In this document: positions 34,391 through 41,887 of the stretch, piece after piece
How positions within the stretch are numbered: position 1 is the stretch's first letter
How the letters are laid out: the number at the start of each line of letters is the position of its first letter
Notes under the pieces: generated by a model
The model's input: only the letters and a program-made list of their open reading frames with translations
What the model was told of the DNA's origin: nothing
Databases searched by the model: none
Program-made: the position numbers and the translations under genes
From: Betaproteobacteria bacterium HGW-Betaproteobacteria-18
Lineage (GTDB): Bacteria; Pseudomonadota; Gammaproteobacteria; Burkholderiales; Burkholderiaceae_C
Direction: 5' to 3'
Assembly: GCA_002842265.1 (NCBI GenBank)
Contig: PHCO01000005.1
Span: 1-43,388 of the forward strand
DNA length: 43,388 nucleotides

Positions 34391-34514
34391 GACAATGTCC
34401 AAGAAGATTTTGCCGAGCGTAAAGGGCTATCCTTGTATTTCTAGGAGGAGCCTTTGACAACTAATGGGAGTAATCTCCGTTCAGTCCGACCTATATGGTA
34501 GGACTGATTTTTTG

Positions 34515-34730
34515 TCAGGGCATCGGGGGGGTGACGTGAATGGCTTCTGCGGGGCAAACTGCAGCGCCTTCAATGGCAGCCTCTTCCATACCGGCAGGTA
34601 CGAAATCAATTTCAAGGTATACGATACCGTCGGCATCAAGCTTATAGACGTCCGGGCAGATTGCGGCGCAAAGTCCGTATCCGCAACAACGGCTGCGGTC
34701 AATAGTGACCTTGTGAAGTTTTTCGCTCAT
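34515..34730 (-). CDS. 3Fe-4S-type small ferredoxin
   Basis: A 71-residue ferredoxin. The motif CCGYGLCAAICP fits C-x2-Tyr-x2-C with a distant CP (AAVCPAEAI), where the Tyr replaces the second Cys of a 4Fe-4S site. This is the pattern of 3Fe-4S ferredoxins that serve bacterial P450s. Ferredoxin DitA3 of the diterpenoid dioxygenase is of a related single-cluster type. AAGGAGACAAAAC precedes the ATG at 34730. A sigma70-like promoter lies about 45 bases upstream. It heads the ferredoxin-SDR-dioxygenase operon, yet no oxygenase is adjacent, so it may serve the P450s. Two extra Cys (16 and 25) are present. Confidence 0.9.
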   Translation of the reverse strand: MSEKLHKVTIDRSRCCGYGLCAAICPDVYKLDADGIVYLEIDFVPAGMEEAAIEGAAVCPAEAIHVTPPMP

Positions 34731-34775
34731 GTTTTGTCTCCTTGTGTGGATTGGACTACTTAGGTCCGTGGAGAG

Positions 34776-34804
34776 ATTATGCACATATTTCAAAAAACTG
34801 TCAC
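34776..34804 (-). promoter_or_regulatory. Promoter of the ferredoxin-SDR-dioxygenase operon
   Basis: On the minus strand GTGACA (-35) and CATAAT (-10) are separated by 17 bases, about 46 bases before the ferredoxin ATG. The spacer GTTTTTTGAAATATGTG closely matches the spacer of the DUF35/thiolase promoter at 38288-38316 (20 of 25 aligned bases). A regulator bound within the spacer, probably the IclR protein encoded next door, is inferred. Confidence 0.6.
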
Positions 34805-34831
34805 GTTTTGTCAGGGTCGATATATTTATCG

Positions 34832-35620
34832 TCAGTAAAGCAAGCTGGACAACTTGTTGGCTAGCTTTCGTACGGCTTCGCCAATTTTCTTGATATCTTC
34901 AGGGGTGTGTTGTCCGCGAAACATTACAGCTGAGAGGGTGGCCGCTATACCGGTATTCCGCTCTCTGATTGGCGCCGCAATGGTCTGAATGCCGGCAGAG
35001 AAGTATCCATCGTCAATGGCCCAGCCGCACTCTCGCGCTAAGGCGACCTGTGCCAAATATTCGTCGAAGCTAAGTGGGCGGGCCCAGCGGACTTTATTGA
35101 AAGCCGCTTGCATGGTTGATATGTCGAGGTTCATGTGAGCGGCAAAGAGGCGGCCGCTTGCGCCCATCAAGATCGGCAACCGTTGCCCAACGGCCATGTC
35201 GATACGTAAGTCGCTTGGGCTGGTTTCTGAACTAACCAGAACTATGCGATCCGATCCCATCTGGCGCCAAAGTGTAGCCGTGACATGAAAACGGGCCGCG
35301 AGTTCCTGCATGAGGGGCTTTGCGACATCAAGTCGCTGACCCTGGGTTACAAGATGATCTAGCAGTTTGGCCAGGCCGAGTCCTGGTGTGTAGGTTTTCG
35401 ACAAGGCACTAAAATCGATCATTCCTTCGGCTACCAAGGTCCGGAGGATGTTAAAGCATGTGCTCGGATTAATCGATAGTTCCCGTGCGATATCGGAGGC
35501 TCGTTCGGGGGTTCCGGAAAGGGTCAGGAAACGGATGATGCTGATTGCGTTCGAGACGGGCTTAACCATTACACCTGTTGATGGCCGAAGCGAGCCTTGT
35601 TCTGTTGTTTCATTTTCCAT
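34832..35620 (-). CDS. IclR-family transcriptional regulator
   Basis: A 262-residue IclR protein. The N-terminal winged helix is NAISIIRFLTLSGTPERASD, then IARELSINPSTCFNILRTL. The C-terminal effector domain includes RLPILMGASGRLFAAHMN and GWAIDDGYFSAGIQTIAAPI. IclR regulators commonly control aromatic and terpenoid clusters; DitR of diterpenoid degradation is one. It lies between the ferredoxin operon and the Cache/thiolase/DUF35 operon, whose promoters share a spacer sequence, so it probably controls both. A palindrome upstream at 35676-35691 may be its own operator. Confidence 0.92.
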   Translation of the reverse strand: MENETTEQGSLRPSTGVMVKPVSNAISIIRFLTLSGTPERASDIARELSINPSTCFNILRTLVAEGMIDFSALSKTYTPGLGLAKLLDHLVTQGQRLDVAKPLMQELAARFHVTATLWRQMGSDRIVLVSSETSPSDLRIDMAVGQRLPILMGASGRLFAAHMNLDISTMQAAFNKVRWARPLSFDEYLAQVALARECGWAIDDGYFSAGIQTIAAPIRERNTGIAATLSAVMFRGQHTPEDIKKIGEAVRKLANKLSSLLY

Positions 35621-35675
35621 ATTCGCACTCGTCTAGTAGCGTGCAAGGCTGTGGCACTACTCGCACAGGAAAATG

Positions 35676-35691
35676 ATTCTATATTTAGAAT
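35676..35691. promoter_or_regulatory. Palindrome upstream of the IclR gene
   Basis: ATTCTATATTTAGAAT is an inverted repeat (ATTCTA/TAGAAT) 56 bases before the IclR start. TGATTCTATA, which overlaps its left half, recurs at 38274-38283 in the DUF35/SDR divergent region. It may be an autoregulatory operator (inference). Confidence 0.4.
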
Positions 35692-35724
35692 TGAGTTGTC
35701 GCAATGAATGGACAGGGAGACTGA

Positions 35725-36588
35725 TTATGGTTTGTAGTAGCCCACGGCGACGATATAGTTATTGACCACTTGAAACAGTGCGAACTTGTTTTCGCTTCGC
35801 TGCGTAACGGGGTTCTTCCAGACGTACTGAAGCTGACCATTTTGTTGCTTGAGTGATTGTGCTATCAGGTTTTTGATAATTGGTGTGCCGTCACGGTCAC
35901 GTAGTTCATTGCCATCTGTGCCGCGTAGCCTTGGCATCGTTCCGTGCGCTACGAAGCGGCCAGTCCGGGTATCGATCACATATACATAGAGATCGTCCTG
36001 TATGAAGCGGCCATCTAGCTTGTTGAATTCTTCAATTGCCTCGGATGGAGATGTTTTCATCGCTGCTACGGCGTGATTGAGAAATGCTCGCGCCTGATCT
36101 TGCGACGCGCGAGTAAGGTAGTAACCGACGGCAATGATCCTGTCAGACGAGACTTCAAAGAATGGACGTTTTCGTTGAATCGTATTGTCTGCCCAGTTGA
36201 GCCAGCGATAGTCAACTTCGCCGTGGCCATCCTGGCGGGCCTTGTGAATCATTTCGGCAAAAAATGGTTTGCCTGCTATGTCCCGCATTGTCTTGACGTT
36301 CCGCCCAACGAGCGTGGCGGAGGAACCTCCGCTCGTTAAAACAACGCCATCCATGTCGAGAACGTATACATAGAGTTCGTTGTCAGTAAATTCCCCTTGT
36401 CGTGCAAACTCTGCCAATGCCTTGTCTTGAACTGCTTGATAACGCAAGACTGCTCGCTGCAGGAGCTGTTGGGCCCGTTTTGCGTCGAGTGAATCGTTGG
36501 CGCTACTTGGAGTATCTGCTGCCCAGAGAGGATGAAGGCCGGTTGAGAGGATCAAGGCAATACCCATAAGAACTTTTTTCATAAACAT
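35725..36588 (-). CDS. Secreted double-Cache domain protein
   Basis: A 287-residue protein with a clear signal peptide (MFMKKVLMGIALILSTGLHP, then LWAADTP) and two Cache_2-like modules. Module one has ELYVYVLDMDGVVLTSGG … GKPFFAEMI … RIIAVGYYL; module two has DLYVYVIDTRTGRFVAHGTM … YIVAVGYYKP. Cache domains bind small ligands in receptors, but here no membrane helix or signalling domain follows, so it is a free periplasmic binding or sensor partner. GAGGAAACG precedes the ATG at 36588. It lies 61 bases after the thiolase-like gene on the same strand, probably cotranscribed. It may bind the pathway substrate or a product; ligand unknown. Confidence 0.82.
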   Translation of the reverse strand: MFMKKVLMGIALILSTGLHPLWAADTPSSANDSLDAKRAQQLLQRAVLRYQAVQDKALAEFARQGEFTDNELYVYVLDMDGVVLTSGGSSATLVGRNVKTMRDIAGKPFFAEMIHKARQDGHGEVDYRWLNWADNTIQRKRPFFEVSSDRIIAVGYYLTRASQDQARAFLNHAVAAMKTSPSEAIEEFNKLDGRFIQDDLYVYVIDTRTGRFVAHGTMPRLRGTDGNELRDRDGTPIIKNLIAQSLKQQNGQLQYVWKNPVTQRSENKFALFQVVNNYIVAVGYYKP

Positions 36589-36649
36589 CGTTTCCTCGCA
36601 TTTCGGGGGCAACTGATTTGGCTGTGGGTAGGGCAGAATATGGTTTGTA

Positions 36650-37843
36650 TTATTCACGAACCAGCAATACGCTACCAGCCAAGGGGCCTCCTCCGGAGGC
36701 GACAACGGAAACCTGATGCTCGGCGATCTGTCTCTTCCCGGCTCTGCCCCATAGCTGGCTGCATGCTTCGTGAACATAACCAAGGCCATGCGTGCGGCCG
36801 CCCGATAATTGGCCACCATTGGTGTTAATTGGCAGTTGGCCGGTGCGGGAAATTCGCTCTCCCCCCTCAATAAAACGGCCACTTTCGCCTCGGGGGCAGA
36901 GTCCGAGAGCTTCCATCCAGATCATGGTCAGAATGGAAAATCCATCATACAGTTGAGCCGAGCCGACATCGCTTGGCTTGTAGTCGGTGCGTGCCCACAT
37001 CATGTCACTGGCGTCGCCGGCAGCCATGCCGGTAAGATCGATTTGGTCCCATGACCAGGGCTGGTGCAGTGCAGAGCCAATGGCTTCGATTCGTATCGGT
37101 TGATTCGGCCCATCTTTAGCAACATCGGCACGAGACAAAATGATGGCTGTTGAGGCGTCGCAATGAACATCGCAATCGAGCATCCGTAACGGGCTGGAAA
37201 TCATCCGTGAGGCTAGGTAATCGTCCAAGCTGAGTGCCGTGCGATAGATGGCCTTTGGATTGAGCGCAGCATTAGCGCGACAAGTCAGTGCGATTTGGGC
37301 CAGTTGTTCCGGGGTGGTTCCATATTCATGGAAGTGGCGCTGCGCATAGAGCGCCATGAGATTGACCCCAGAAAGCACGTTGAATGGGGTGTACCATTGC
37401 CAGAAAAAGCTGCTGTCGCGGCCAACTGTTTTGTTGGTTAGGGCGCTTGCAGTCTTGTCGGTTTGTCGGCGGCTCGCTTCGGTAATGGTGCGAAATACGA
37501 GCACGTTACGGCATAGCCCCGCAGCGATCGCCATCGCGCCATTAATTATGCCAGCTAGTGGGCCGGGGCCTTCATAACCAGCGCCGTACCAATTGACTTT
37601 GAGTCCAAGAGTGCTGATTAAGGCATTCGGGCCAACCGGCGAAAAGGCATCCCCATTGTTGTTGTCTCCCGGCCAGCAGGCGACACCGTCAATATCATCT
37701 CGTCGGAGCCCAGCATCGGCTATTGCCTCGAGGCAAGCATCCAAGGTTAGCTGCATGGCTGTTTTTGCTACTGGGCGCCCAACTTCAGATTGGCCGATGC
37801 CGGAGATGGCGACGTCTTTTTCAAAAATTCGGTCGAACATCAT
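36650..37843 (-). CDS. Thiolase-fold protein, Ltp2/SCP-x-type probable aldolase
   Basis: A 397-residue thiolase superfamily member close to lipid-transfer/SCP-x proteins: DVAISGIGQSEVGRP, then ACLEAIADAGLRRDDIDGVA and NTNGGQLSGGRTHGLGY. The thiolase nucleophile Cys is missing: the equivalent loop is YEGPGPLAGIINGAM. The usual HDCF-type motif reads QLYDGF with Tyr299; another Tyr (356) lies in HGLGY. Steroid side-chain aldolase Ltp2 uses two Tyr in similar places and needs a DUF35 partner, which is the adjacent overlapping gene. Retro-aldol cleavage of a branched beta-hydroxyacyl-CoA is therefore more likely than thiolysis (inference). DitF and IpfD are related by family. Confidence 0.87.
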   Translation of the reverse strand: MMFDRIFEKDVAISGIGQSEVGRPVAKTAMQLTLDACLEAIADAGLRRDDIDGVACWPGDNNNGDAFSPVGPNALISTLGLKVNWYGAGYEGPGPLAGIINGAMAIAAGLCRNVLVFRTITEASRRQTDKTASALTNKTVGRDSSFFWQWYTPFNVLSGVNLMALYAQRHFHEYGTTPEQLAQIALTCRANAALNPKAIYRTALSLDDYLASRMISSPLRMLDCDVHCDASTAIILSRADVAKDGPNQPIRIEAIGSALHQPWSWDQIDLTGMAAGDASDMMWARTDYKPSDVGSAQLYDGFSILTMIWMEALGLCPRGESGRFIEGGERISRTGQLPINTNGGQLSGGRTHGLGYVHEACSQLWGRAGKRQIAEHQVSVVASGGGPLAGSVLLVRE

Positions 37844-38238
37844 TCATCTTTCTCGAACAGAGGTAGCCAGACGTCTTCGTGTTGCTCGAATCGCACCTTA
37901 ACCGCCATGTTGATACGAACCTCTTCGGGAGGTATGTCAACAATATTGCTGACGAAACGGAGTCCGGCTTGCTCTTCTAGTTCAACAATCGCGACGACAT
38001 AGGGTGTGGTCAGATCGGGGCGCCACGCTTGGTAGTTGATTGTGTAGCTTGCGACATGCCCTTTGCCGGAAACGCGTCTGGGTTCCACGGCAAAGCTTGT
38101 GCAGCGTGGACAGATCGGTGCAGGAGGATGGAAGAAACGGGGGCACTGCTGACAATAGTGAATTGTGAGCTGTCCCTTTGCGCCATCGTGCCAAAAATTG
38201 ACGTTGTCAGGTGTGATTGACGGTAGTTTTCGAGTCAT
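37840..38238 (-). CDS. DUF35 (rubredoxin-like zinc ribbon and OB-fold) partner protein
   Basis: A 132-residue DUF35 protein. The zinc ribbon is YCQQCPRFFHPPAPICPRCT with two CxxC pairs, followed by the OB-fold (GKGHVASYTINYQAWRPDL … PYVVAIVELEEQAGLRFVSN). Such proteins bind thiolase-like enzymes and help CoA-substrate handling, as in Ltp2-ChsH2 and the IpfD/IpfE pair. Its stop overlaps the thiolase-like start by four bases, so the two are translated together. ATG 38238 is preferred; an upstream ATG at 38298 would place the start inside the promoter. A sigma70-like promoter lies about 50 bases upstream. Confidence 0.9.
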   Translation of the reverse strand: MTRKLPSITPDNVNFWHDGAKGQLTIHYCQQCPRFFHPPAPICPRCTSFAVEPRRVSGKGHVASYTINYQAWRPDLTTPYVVAIVELEEQAGLRFVSNIVDIPPEEVRINMAVKVRFEQHEDVWLPLFEKDE

Positions 38239-38287
38239 ATGGTTCGCCTTGTCGTTTGACGAATGGTCAATACTGATTCTATAACAA

Positions 38288-38316
38288 GATATAGACATAT
38301 GTTTAAAAACTGTCTA
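38288..38316 (-). promoter_or_regulatory. Promoter of the DUF35-thiolase-Cache operon
   Basis: On the minus strand TAGACA (-35) and TATATC (-10) are spaced by 17 bases, GTTTTTAAACATATGTC, about 50 bases before the DUF35 start. The spacer strongly resembles that of the ferredoxin promoter at 34776-34804, with nearly the same distance to the gene, so a common regulator is likely. Confidence 0.6.
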
Positions 38317-38370
38317 AAGTTTGCTTGGTTCCCTAGTGGTTAAATGGGTTGAATAAAGGAATTAAGTGAT

Positions 38371-39072
38371 ATGTCATCTGCAATTAGATCTACTAATATT
38401 GTGATTACAGGCGGCTTCGGGGCGCTGGGTCGGGCCTTGGCTGCTCGCTTGGTCGCCGAAGGTGCGCAAGTTGTGTTGCTCGACTGCGCACCTGTGCCGA
38501 CAGATGGGCTACCTTCGGGAGTTGTTCTCGCGCTTGGCGAGGTTGATCTGAGTGATGGGATTTCCTGCACAACTGCATTTGACAGCATACGAAGTGTTCT
38601 CGGAGGTATCGACGGATTGGTTAACGTCGCCGGGGGGTTTGTTTGGGAGTCGGTTGAGAGTGGCACTCTTGAGTCTTGGGATCGTATGTATGCGATGAAT
38701 GTGCGTACTGCTATTGCCAGTTGTCGTGCTGCCTTGCCGCATCTTTTGGAACATCCTGCGGGACGCATAGTCAATGTGGCTTCGATGGCAGCGCTTAAGG
38801 CCGGAGCGGGAATGGGCGCTTATGCGGCCTCAAAATCCGGCGTCATCCGCTTGACGGAAGCGCTCTCCGAGGAGTTTAAGGATCGGGGGATTACCGTGAA
38901 TGCTGTGCTCCCGAGCACCATCGATACGCCGGCAAGCCGGGCCCTTATGCCGGATGCCGATAGAAACCGTTGGGTGTCGCTTGGGAAACTTGCTGCAGTC
39001 ATTGCATTTTTACTCTCAGATGATGCATCTGATGTGACCGGGGCGAGTATTCCGGTCAGCGGGCGACTCTAA
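38371..39072 (+). CDS. Short-chain dehydrogenase/reductase
   Basis: A 233-residue SDR with the cofactor loop ITGGFGALGRALAARL, NVAGG, catalytic Ser in NVASMAAL and an intact YAASK. The short C-terminus ends DVTGASIPVSGRL. It should oxidise a hydroxyl or reduce a ketone with NAD(P). It is divergent from the DUF35/thiolase operon and first of a plus-strand group (SDR, FAH enzyme, MFS, ferredoxin, reductase). In the related dit cluster an SDR and an FAH-type gene are also grouped. It may supply the 3-hydroxyacyl-CoA dehydrogenase step missing elsewhere in the window (inference). Confidence 0.9.
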   Translation: MSSAIRSTNIVITGGFGALGRALAARLVAEGAQVVLLDCAPVPTDGLPSGVVLALGEVDLSDGISCTTAFDSIRSVLGGIDGLVNVAGGFVWESVESGTLESWDRMYAMNVRTAIASCRAALPHLLEHPAGRIVNVASMAALKAGAGMGAYAASKSGVIRLTEALSEEFKDRGITVNAVLPSTIDTPASRALMPDADRNRWVSLGKLAAVIAFLLSDDASDVTGASIPVSGRL

Positions 39073-39157
39073 ATAACAGATATTGGGTTTTCAAACGCCC
39101 GTAAATCATTCGTACTTGGCCGCTTCCAAGTGGCGTTTCGCGAAATTGAGGCAAAGC

Positions 39158-40144
39158 ATGAGATTAGTTACCTATCTTAACGAACATGGGATTCAGCGAG
39201 CAGGGGCGCTGATTGAGTCAGATTCAGCGATTGTTGATTTGCTCGCGGCGGCAGAGAAAATCACGGGTAATGCCATTCCAGAATTCGCCAGTATCCTATC
39301 GTTGGTCGAAGGTGGTAAGAACGCGTTAGACGCTGCAGGGGCTCTTGTGGCGCGGGCACCAACTATTGCGGTGGTTCAGCGCGACATGGTGAGGTTGTGT
39401 GCGCCAATCCAGCCGCCGCCCCAGATGCGAGATTGTTCTTGTTTTGAATTGCATCTTCGCCAGAGCTTTGCTGCCGCGAGACGAGCACGGGTAGCAAACG
39501 AGCCGAATCCAGAAGAGGCACTTAAGCTCATGAATACCCGTGCCGACGATCGCGTTATCGAGACTTTTAATCGTCAGCCCATCTATTACAAGTGCAACCG
39601 ATTTGCCGTGATCGGTCCGGATGACGATGTAATCTGGCCTTCCTATAGCAAGGTAATGGATTTTGAACTTGAGTTTGCTTGCTACATAGGTCGCCAGACC
39701 AAGGACGTTGCGCGTGAAAGAGCTCGCGAGCATATCGTCGGTTACACCATTTTCAACGACATGAGTGCGCGGGACGCGCAGGCCAGGGAAATGCCAGGAA
39801 TGCTTGGCCCAGCCAAGAGCAAGGATTTTGATACAGGCAATGTGATGGGGCCGTGCCTAGTGACTGCAGACGAGTTGCCTGATCCCTACGATCTACTCAT
39901 GATTGCACGGGTCAATGGTGAGGAGTGGGGGCGAGGTACGACGCGAGACATGCGCTGGCAGTTCGAGGATGTCATTGCGCATATATCCCGTTCGGAAACG
40001 CTATATCCCGGTGAGGTCCTTGGGTCTGGAACGGTTGGCAATGGCTGTGGCCTAGAGCAGCAACGTTTCCTGAAGCCCAACGATGTCATTGAACTTGAAG
40101 TCGAGGGTATCGGCATCCTGCGTAGCCGCGTGATTAAATCGTGA
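39158..40144 (+). CDS. Fumarylacetoacetate hydrolase (FAH) family protein
   Basis: A 328-residue FAH-fold enzyme. The metal-binding blocks are KVMDFELEFACYIGRQ (Glu pair) and VGYTIFNDMSARDAQAREM, with ETLYPGEVLGSGTVGNGCGL near the end. The family cleaves, hydrates, isomerises or decarboxylates oxo-acids such as those formed after catechol meta-cleavage (HpcE and DitH types). The ATG at 39158 follows GAGGCAAAGC; an upstream start at 39083 is less likely. An N-terminal domain of about 120 residues precedes the catalytic part. It likely processes a ring-opened acid downstream of the extradiol dioxygenase. Confidence 0.9.
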   Translation: MRLVTYLNEHGIQRAGALIESDSAIVDLLAAAEKITGNAIPEFASILSLVEGGKNALDAAGALVARAPTIAVVQRDMVRLCAPIQPPPQMRDCSCFELHLRQSFAAARRARVANEPNPEEALKLMNTRADDRVIETFNRQPIYYKCNRFAVIGPDDDVIWPSYSKVMDFELEFACYIGRQTKDVARERAREHIVGYTIFNDMSARDAQAREMPGMLGPAKSKDFDTGNVMGPCLVTADELPDPYDLLMIARVNGEEWGRGTTRDMRWQFEDVIAHISRSETLYPGEVLGSGTVGNGCGLEQQRFLKPNDVIELEVEGIGILRSRVIKS

Positions 40145-40175
40145 GCCAACAGTGAGCTTCGTCGGCTAGTGAAGC

Positions 40176-41504
40176 ATGGGAATATATCTCATGAAAAATA
40201 GGCACATGACATCCAGTCTGGCGGCAATCGATTTGACTGAGTTCAAGGAAGCATGGTCCATCGTGCTCTTGGCGGTGGTTGGTGTGGCAATTAGCATCAA
40301 CGCCGCACTCCTTTATGGTTTCGGTGTGCTTGTTATTCCATTGCAGCAGGCTTTTGGATGGGAACGAGGGGAGTTGCAGGCAGCAATCAGTTTTCTATTT
40401 GGCGGAGCGGTAATTGGACTGCAACTTGTCGGCTGGGCCAATCTCCGCTACGGAATCAAGCGAGTCACTCTCGCCTCCTTTTTCCTGATGGCGCTTGGCT
40501 ATCTTGCAACGACACAAATCTGGGGTTCAATCTGGAGCTTGTACGCCGCATTTTTCCTTCTGCCAATTTGTGGAATGGGGGCTCTCGCTGTCACTTGGAC
40601 CCAGTTGCTTAACCTCTGGTTTATGCGCAATCGAGGGCTGGCCCTAGCAATCGGACTTTCAGGGACAGGTATCACAGCGGCATTGATCCCCCGCCTGCTG
40701 GGGTGGGGAGTCGAGAACTGGGATTGGCGGGCGGCGTTCGTTATTCTGGCTACTCTTAATTTAGTGATCGGAATTCCTCTGACCTTGTGGTGGTTTCGAC
40801 TTCCAGGAGAACTCAAGAGAGCGTCGCCGGGGACCAAAAATCAATCTGAGAAAATTGTTGAGCGTACCTCTTTGGCGGGAATCGATTTTCGTCATGGTGT
40901 GTGCGCCCCCAAATTCTGGGTCTGCAATATCGCGCTATCGTTGGTAGTATCGGCGGTGGTCGGCTTAGTTACAAGTACCGTCCCGATGCTGCGCGACCGT
41001 GGGTTCTCGACGGCAGAGGCAACTATGATCTTCAGCTATTTTGGCTTTGCGTTGATCGCTGGCCGTCTAGTTGTTGGTTATCTGCTTGATCGATTCTGGC
41101 CTCCCGGAATTGCAGCACTGAGTTTGGCACTGCCTGCTGTTGGTTGCCTGATCTATTTGTCTGACAACAACTCAATACAGCTGATTAGTCTAGCTGGTGT
41201 GCTCATCGGTCTGGGGGCCGGTGCCGAATTCGATATTGCCGCCTTTTTGATTGCACGTTACTTCGGACTCAAGGATTACGGCCGGCTGTTTGGAGTGCAT
41301 CAGGGGCTGATTACCGTCGCATCAGCTGCTGCGCCGCTGCTCTTTGCAAGCATGCTGGCAAAGAGTGGTTCATATTCCTCGATGCTGACCTATAGCGTGG
41401 TCAGCACGCTAATTGGCTCCTTCATGTTACTGACTCTTGGGCGTAGTCCGTCATTCGTGCAAGAAGTCTATCCAGAGCATTCAAGAAGACAGAAGCTTCT
41501 GTAG
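40176..41504 (+). CDS. MFS transporter, monocarboxylate/oxalate-formate-like
   Basis: A 442-residue polytopic protein with twelve hydrophobic segments. The first is SIVLLAVVGVAISINAALLY, then the family-typical YGFGVLVIPLQQAFGWERGE, where acid-transporting MFS members carry similar FGW/ER residues. LWFMRNRGLALAIGLSGTGI is the conserved loop before helix 5. Three ATGs (40176, 40191, 40206) could start it. It most likely imports the growth substrate, an organic acid, as DitE is thought to do for resin acids. It lies between the FAH gene and the 2Fe-2S ferredoxin. Confidence 0.88.
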   Translation: MGIYLMKNRHMTSSLAAIDLTEFKEAWSIVLLAVVGVAISINAALLYGFGVLVIPLQQAFGWERGELQAAISFLFGGAVIGLQLVGWANLRYGIKRVTLASFFLMALGYLATTQIWGSIWSLYAAFFLLPICGMGALAVTWTQLLNLWFMRNRGLALAIGLSGTGITAALIPRLLGWGVENWDWRAAFVILATLNLVIGIPLTLWWFRLPGELKRASPGTKNQSEKIVERTSLAGIDFRHGVCAPKFWVCNIALSLVVSAVVGLVTSTVPMLRDRGFSTAEATMIFSYFGFALIAGRLVVGYLLDRFWPPGIAALSLALPAVGCLIYLSDNNSIQLISLAGVLIGLGAGAEFDIAAFLIARYFGLKDYGRLFGVHQGLITVASAAAPLLFASMLAKSGSYSSMLTYSVVSTLIGSFMLLTLGRSPSFVQEVYPEHSRRQKLL

Positions 41505-41544
41505 TTCAGTCCTGATTAGAAACAACTTTATAAGAGAATTCCAC

Positions 41545-41865
41545 ATGCCTACCATTACTTTCATCGAGCACAACGGTAACGAACATCAGGTTTCCATCGA
41601 GGTCGGACAGTCTGTCATGCAGGCTGCTACCTTTGCCGGCCTACCCGGGATATCGGCTGATTGCGGCGGGGCATGTGCATGTGCCACATGCCATGCCTAC
41701 GTTGATGAGTCCTGGATGGGACATTTTGGTCCTGCGCAAGGAACGGAGAAGGACATGCTTGAGAATGTGCCGATGCTTATGCCGAATAGCCGCCTGACTT
41801 GCCAATTGGTTGTAACTGCAGACATGGACGGCCTTACTCTGCGTTTGCCCGAATCGCAGTATTGA
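41545..41865 (+). CDS. 2Fe-2S ferredoxin (adrenodoxin/putidaredoxin type)
   Basis: A 106-residue ferredoxin with the adrenodoxin-type cluster motif: Cys40, Cys46 and Cys49 in ADCGGACACATCH (C-x5-C-x2-C) and Cys86 in RLTCQL. An extra Cys44 lies within the loop. The acidic stretch DESWMGHFGPAQGTEKDMLE is the usual partner surface. It should receive electrons from the FAD reductase encoded 22 bases downstream and pass them to a P450, forming a class I system with the P450s at 7.1 and 12.8 kb. AAGAGAATTCCAC precedes the ATG. Confidence 0.95.
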   Translation: MPTITFIEHNGNEHQVSIEVGQSVMQAATFAGLPGISADCGGACACATCHAYVDESWMGHFGPAQGTEKDMLENVPMLMPNSRLTCQLVVTADMDGLTLRLPESQY

Positions 41866-41887
41866 CCTGAAAACAAGGATTTTGGAA

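Noticed and set aside
34515-34730. Reading the small ferredoxin as a 4Fe-4S protein
   Set aside because: The second Cys of a 4Fe-4S set is Tyr in the best alignment. The extra Cys16 and Cys25 do not restore the usual spacing, so 3Fe-4S is preferred.
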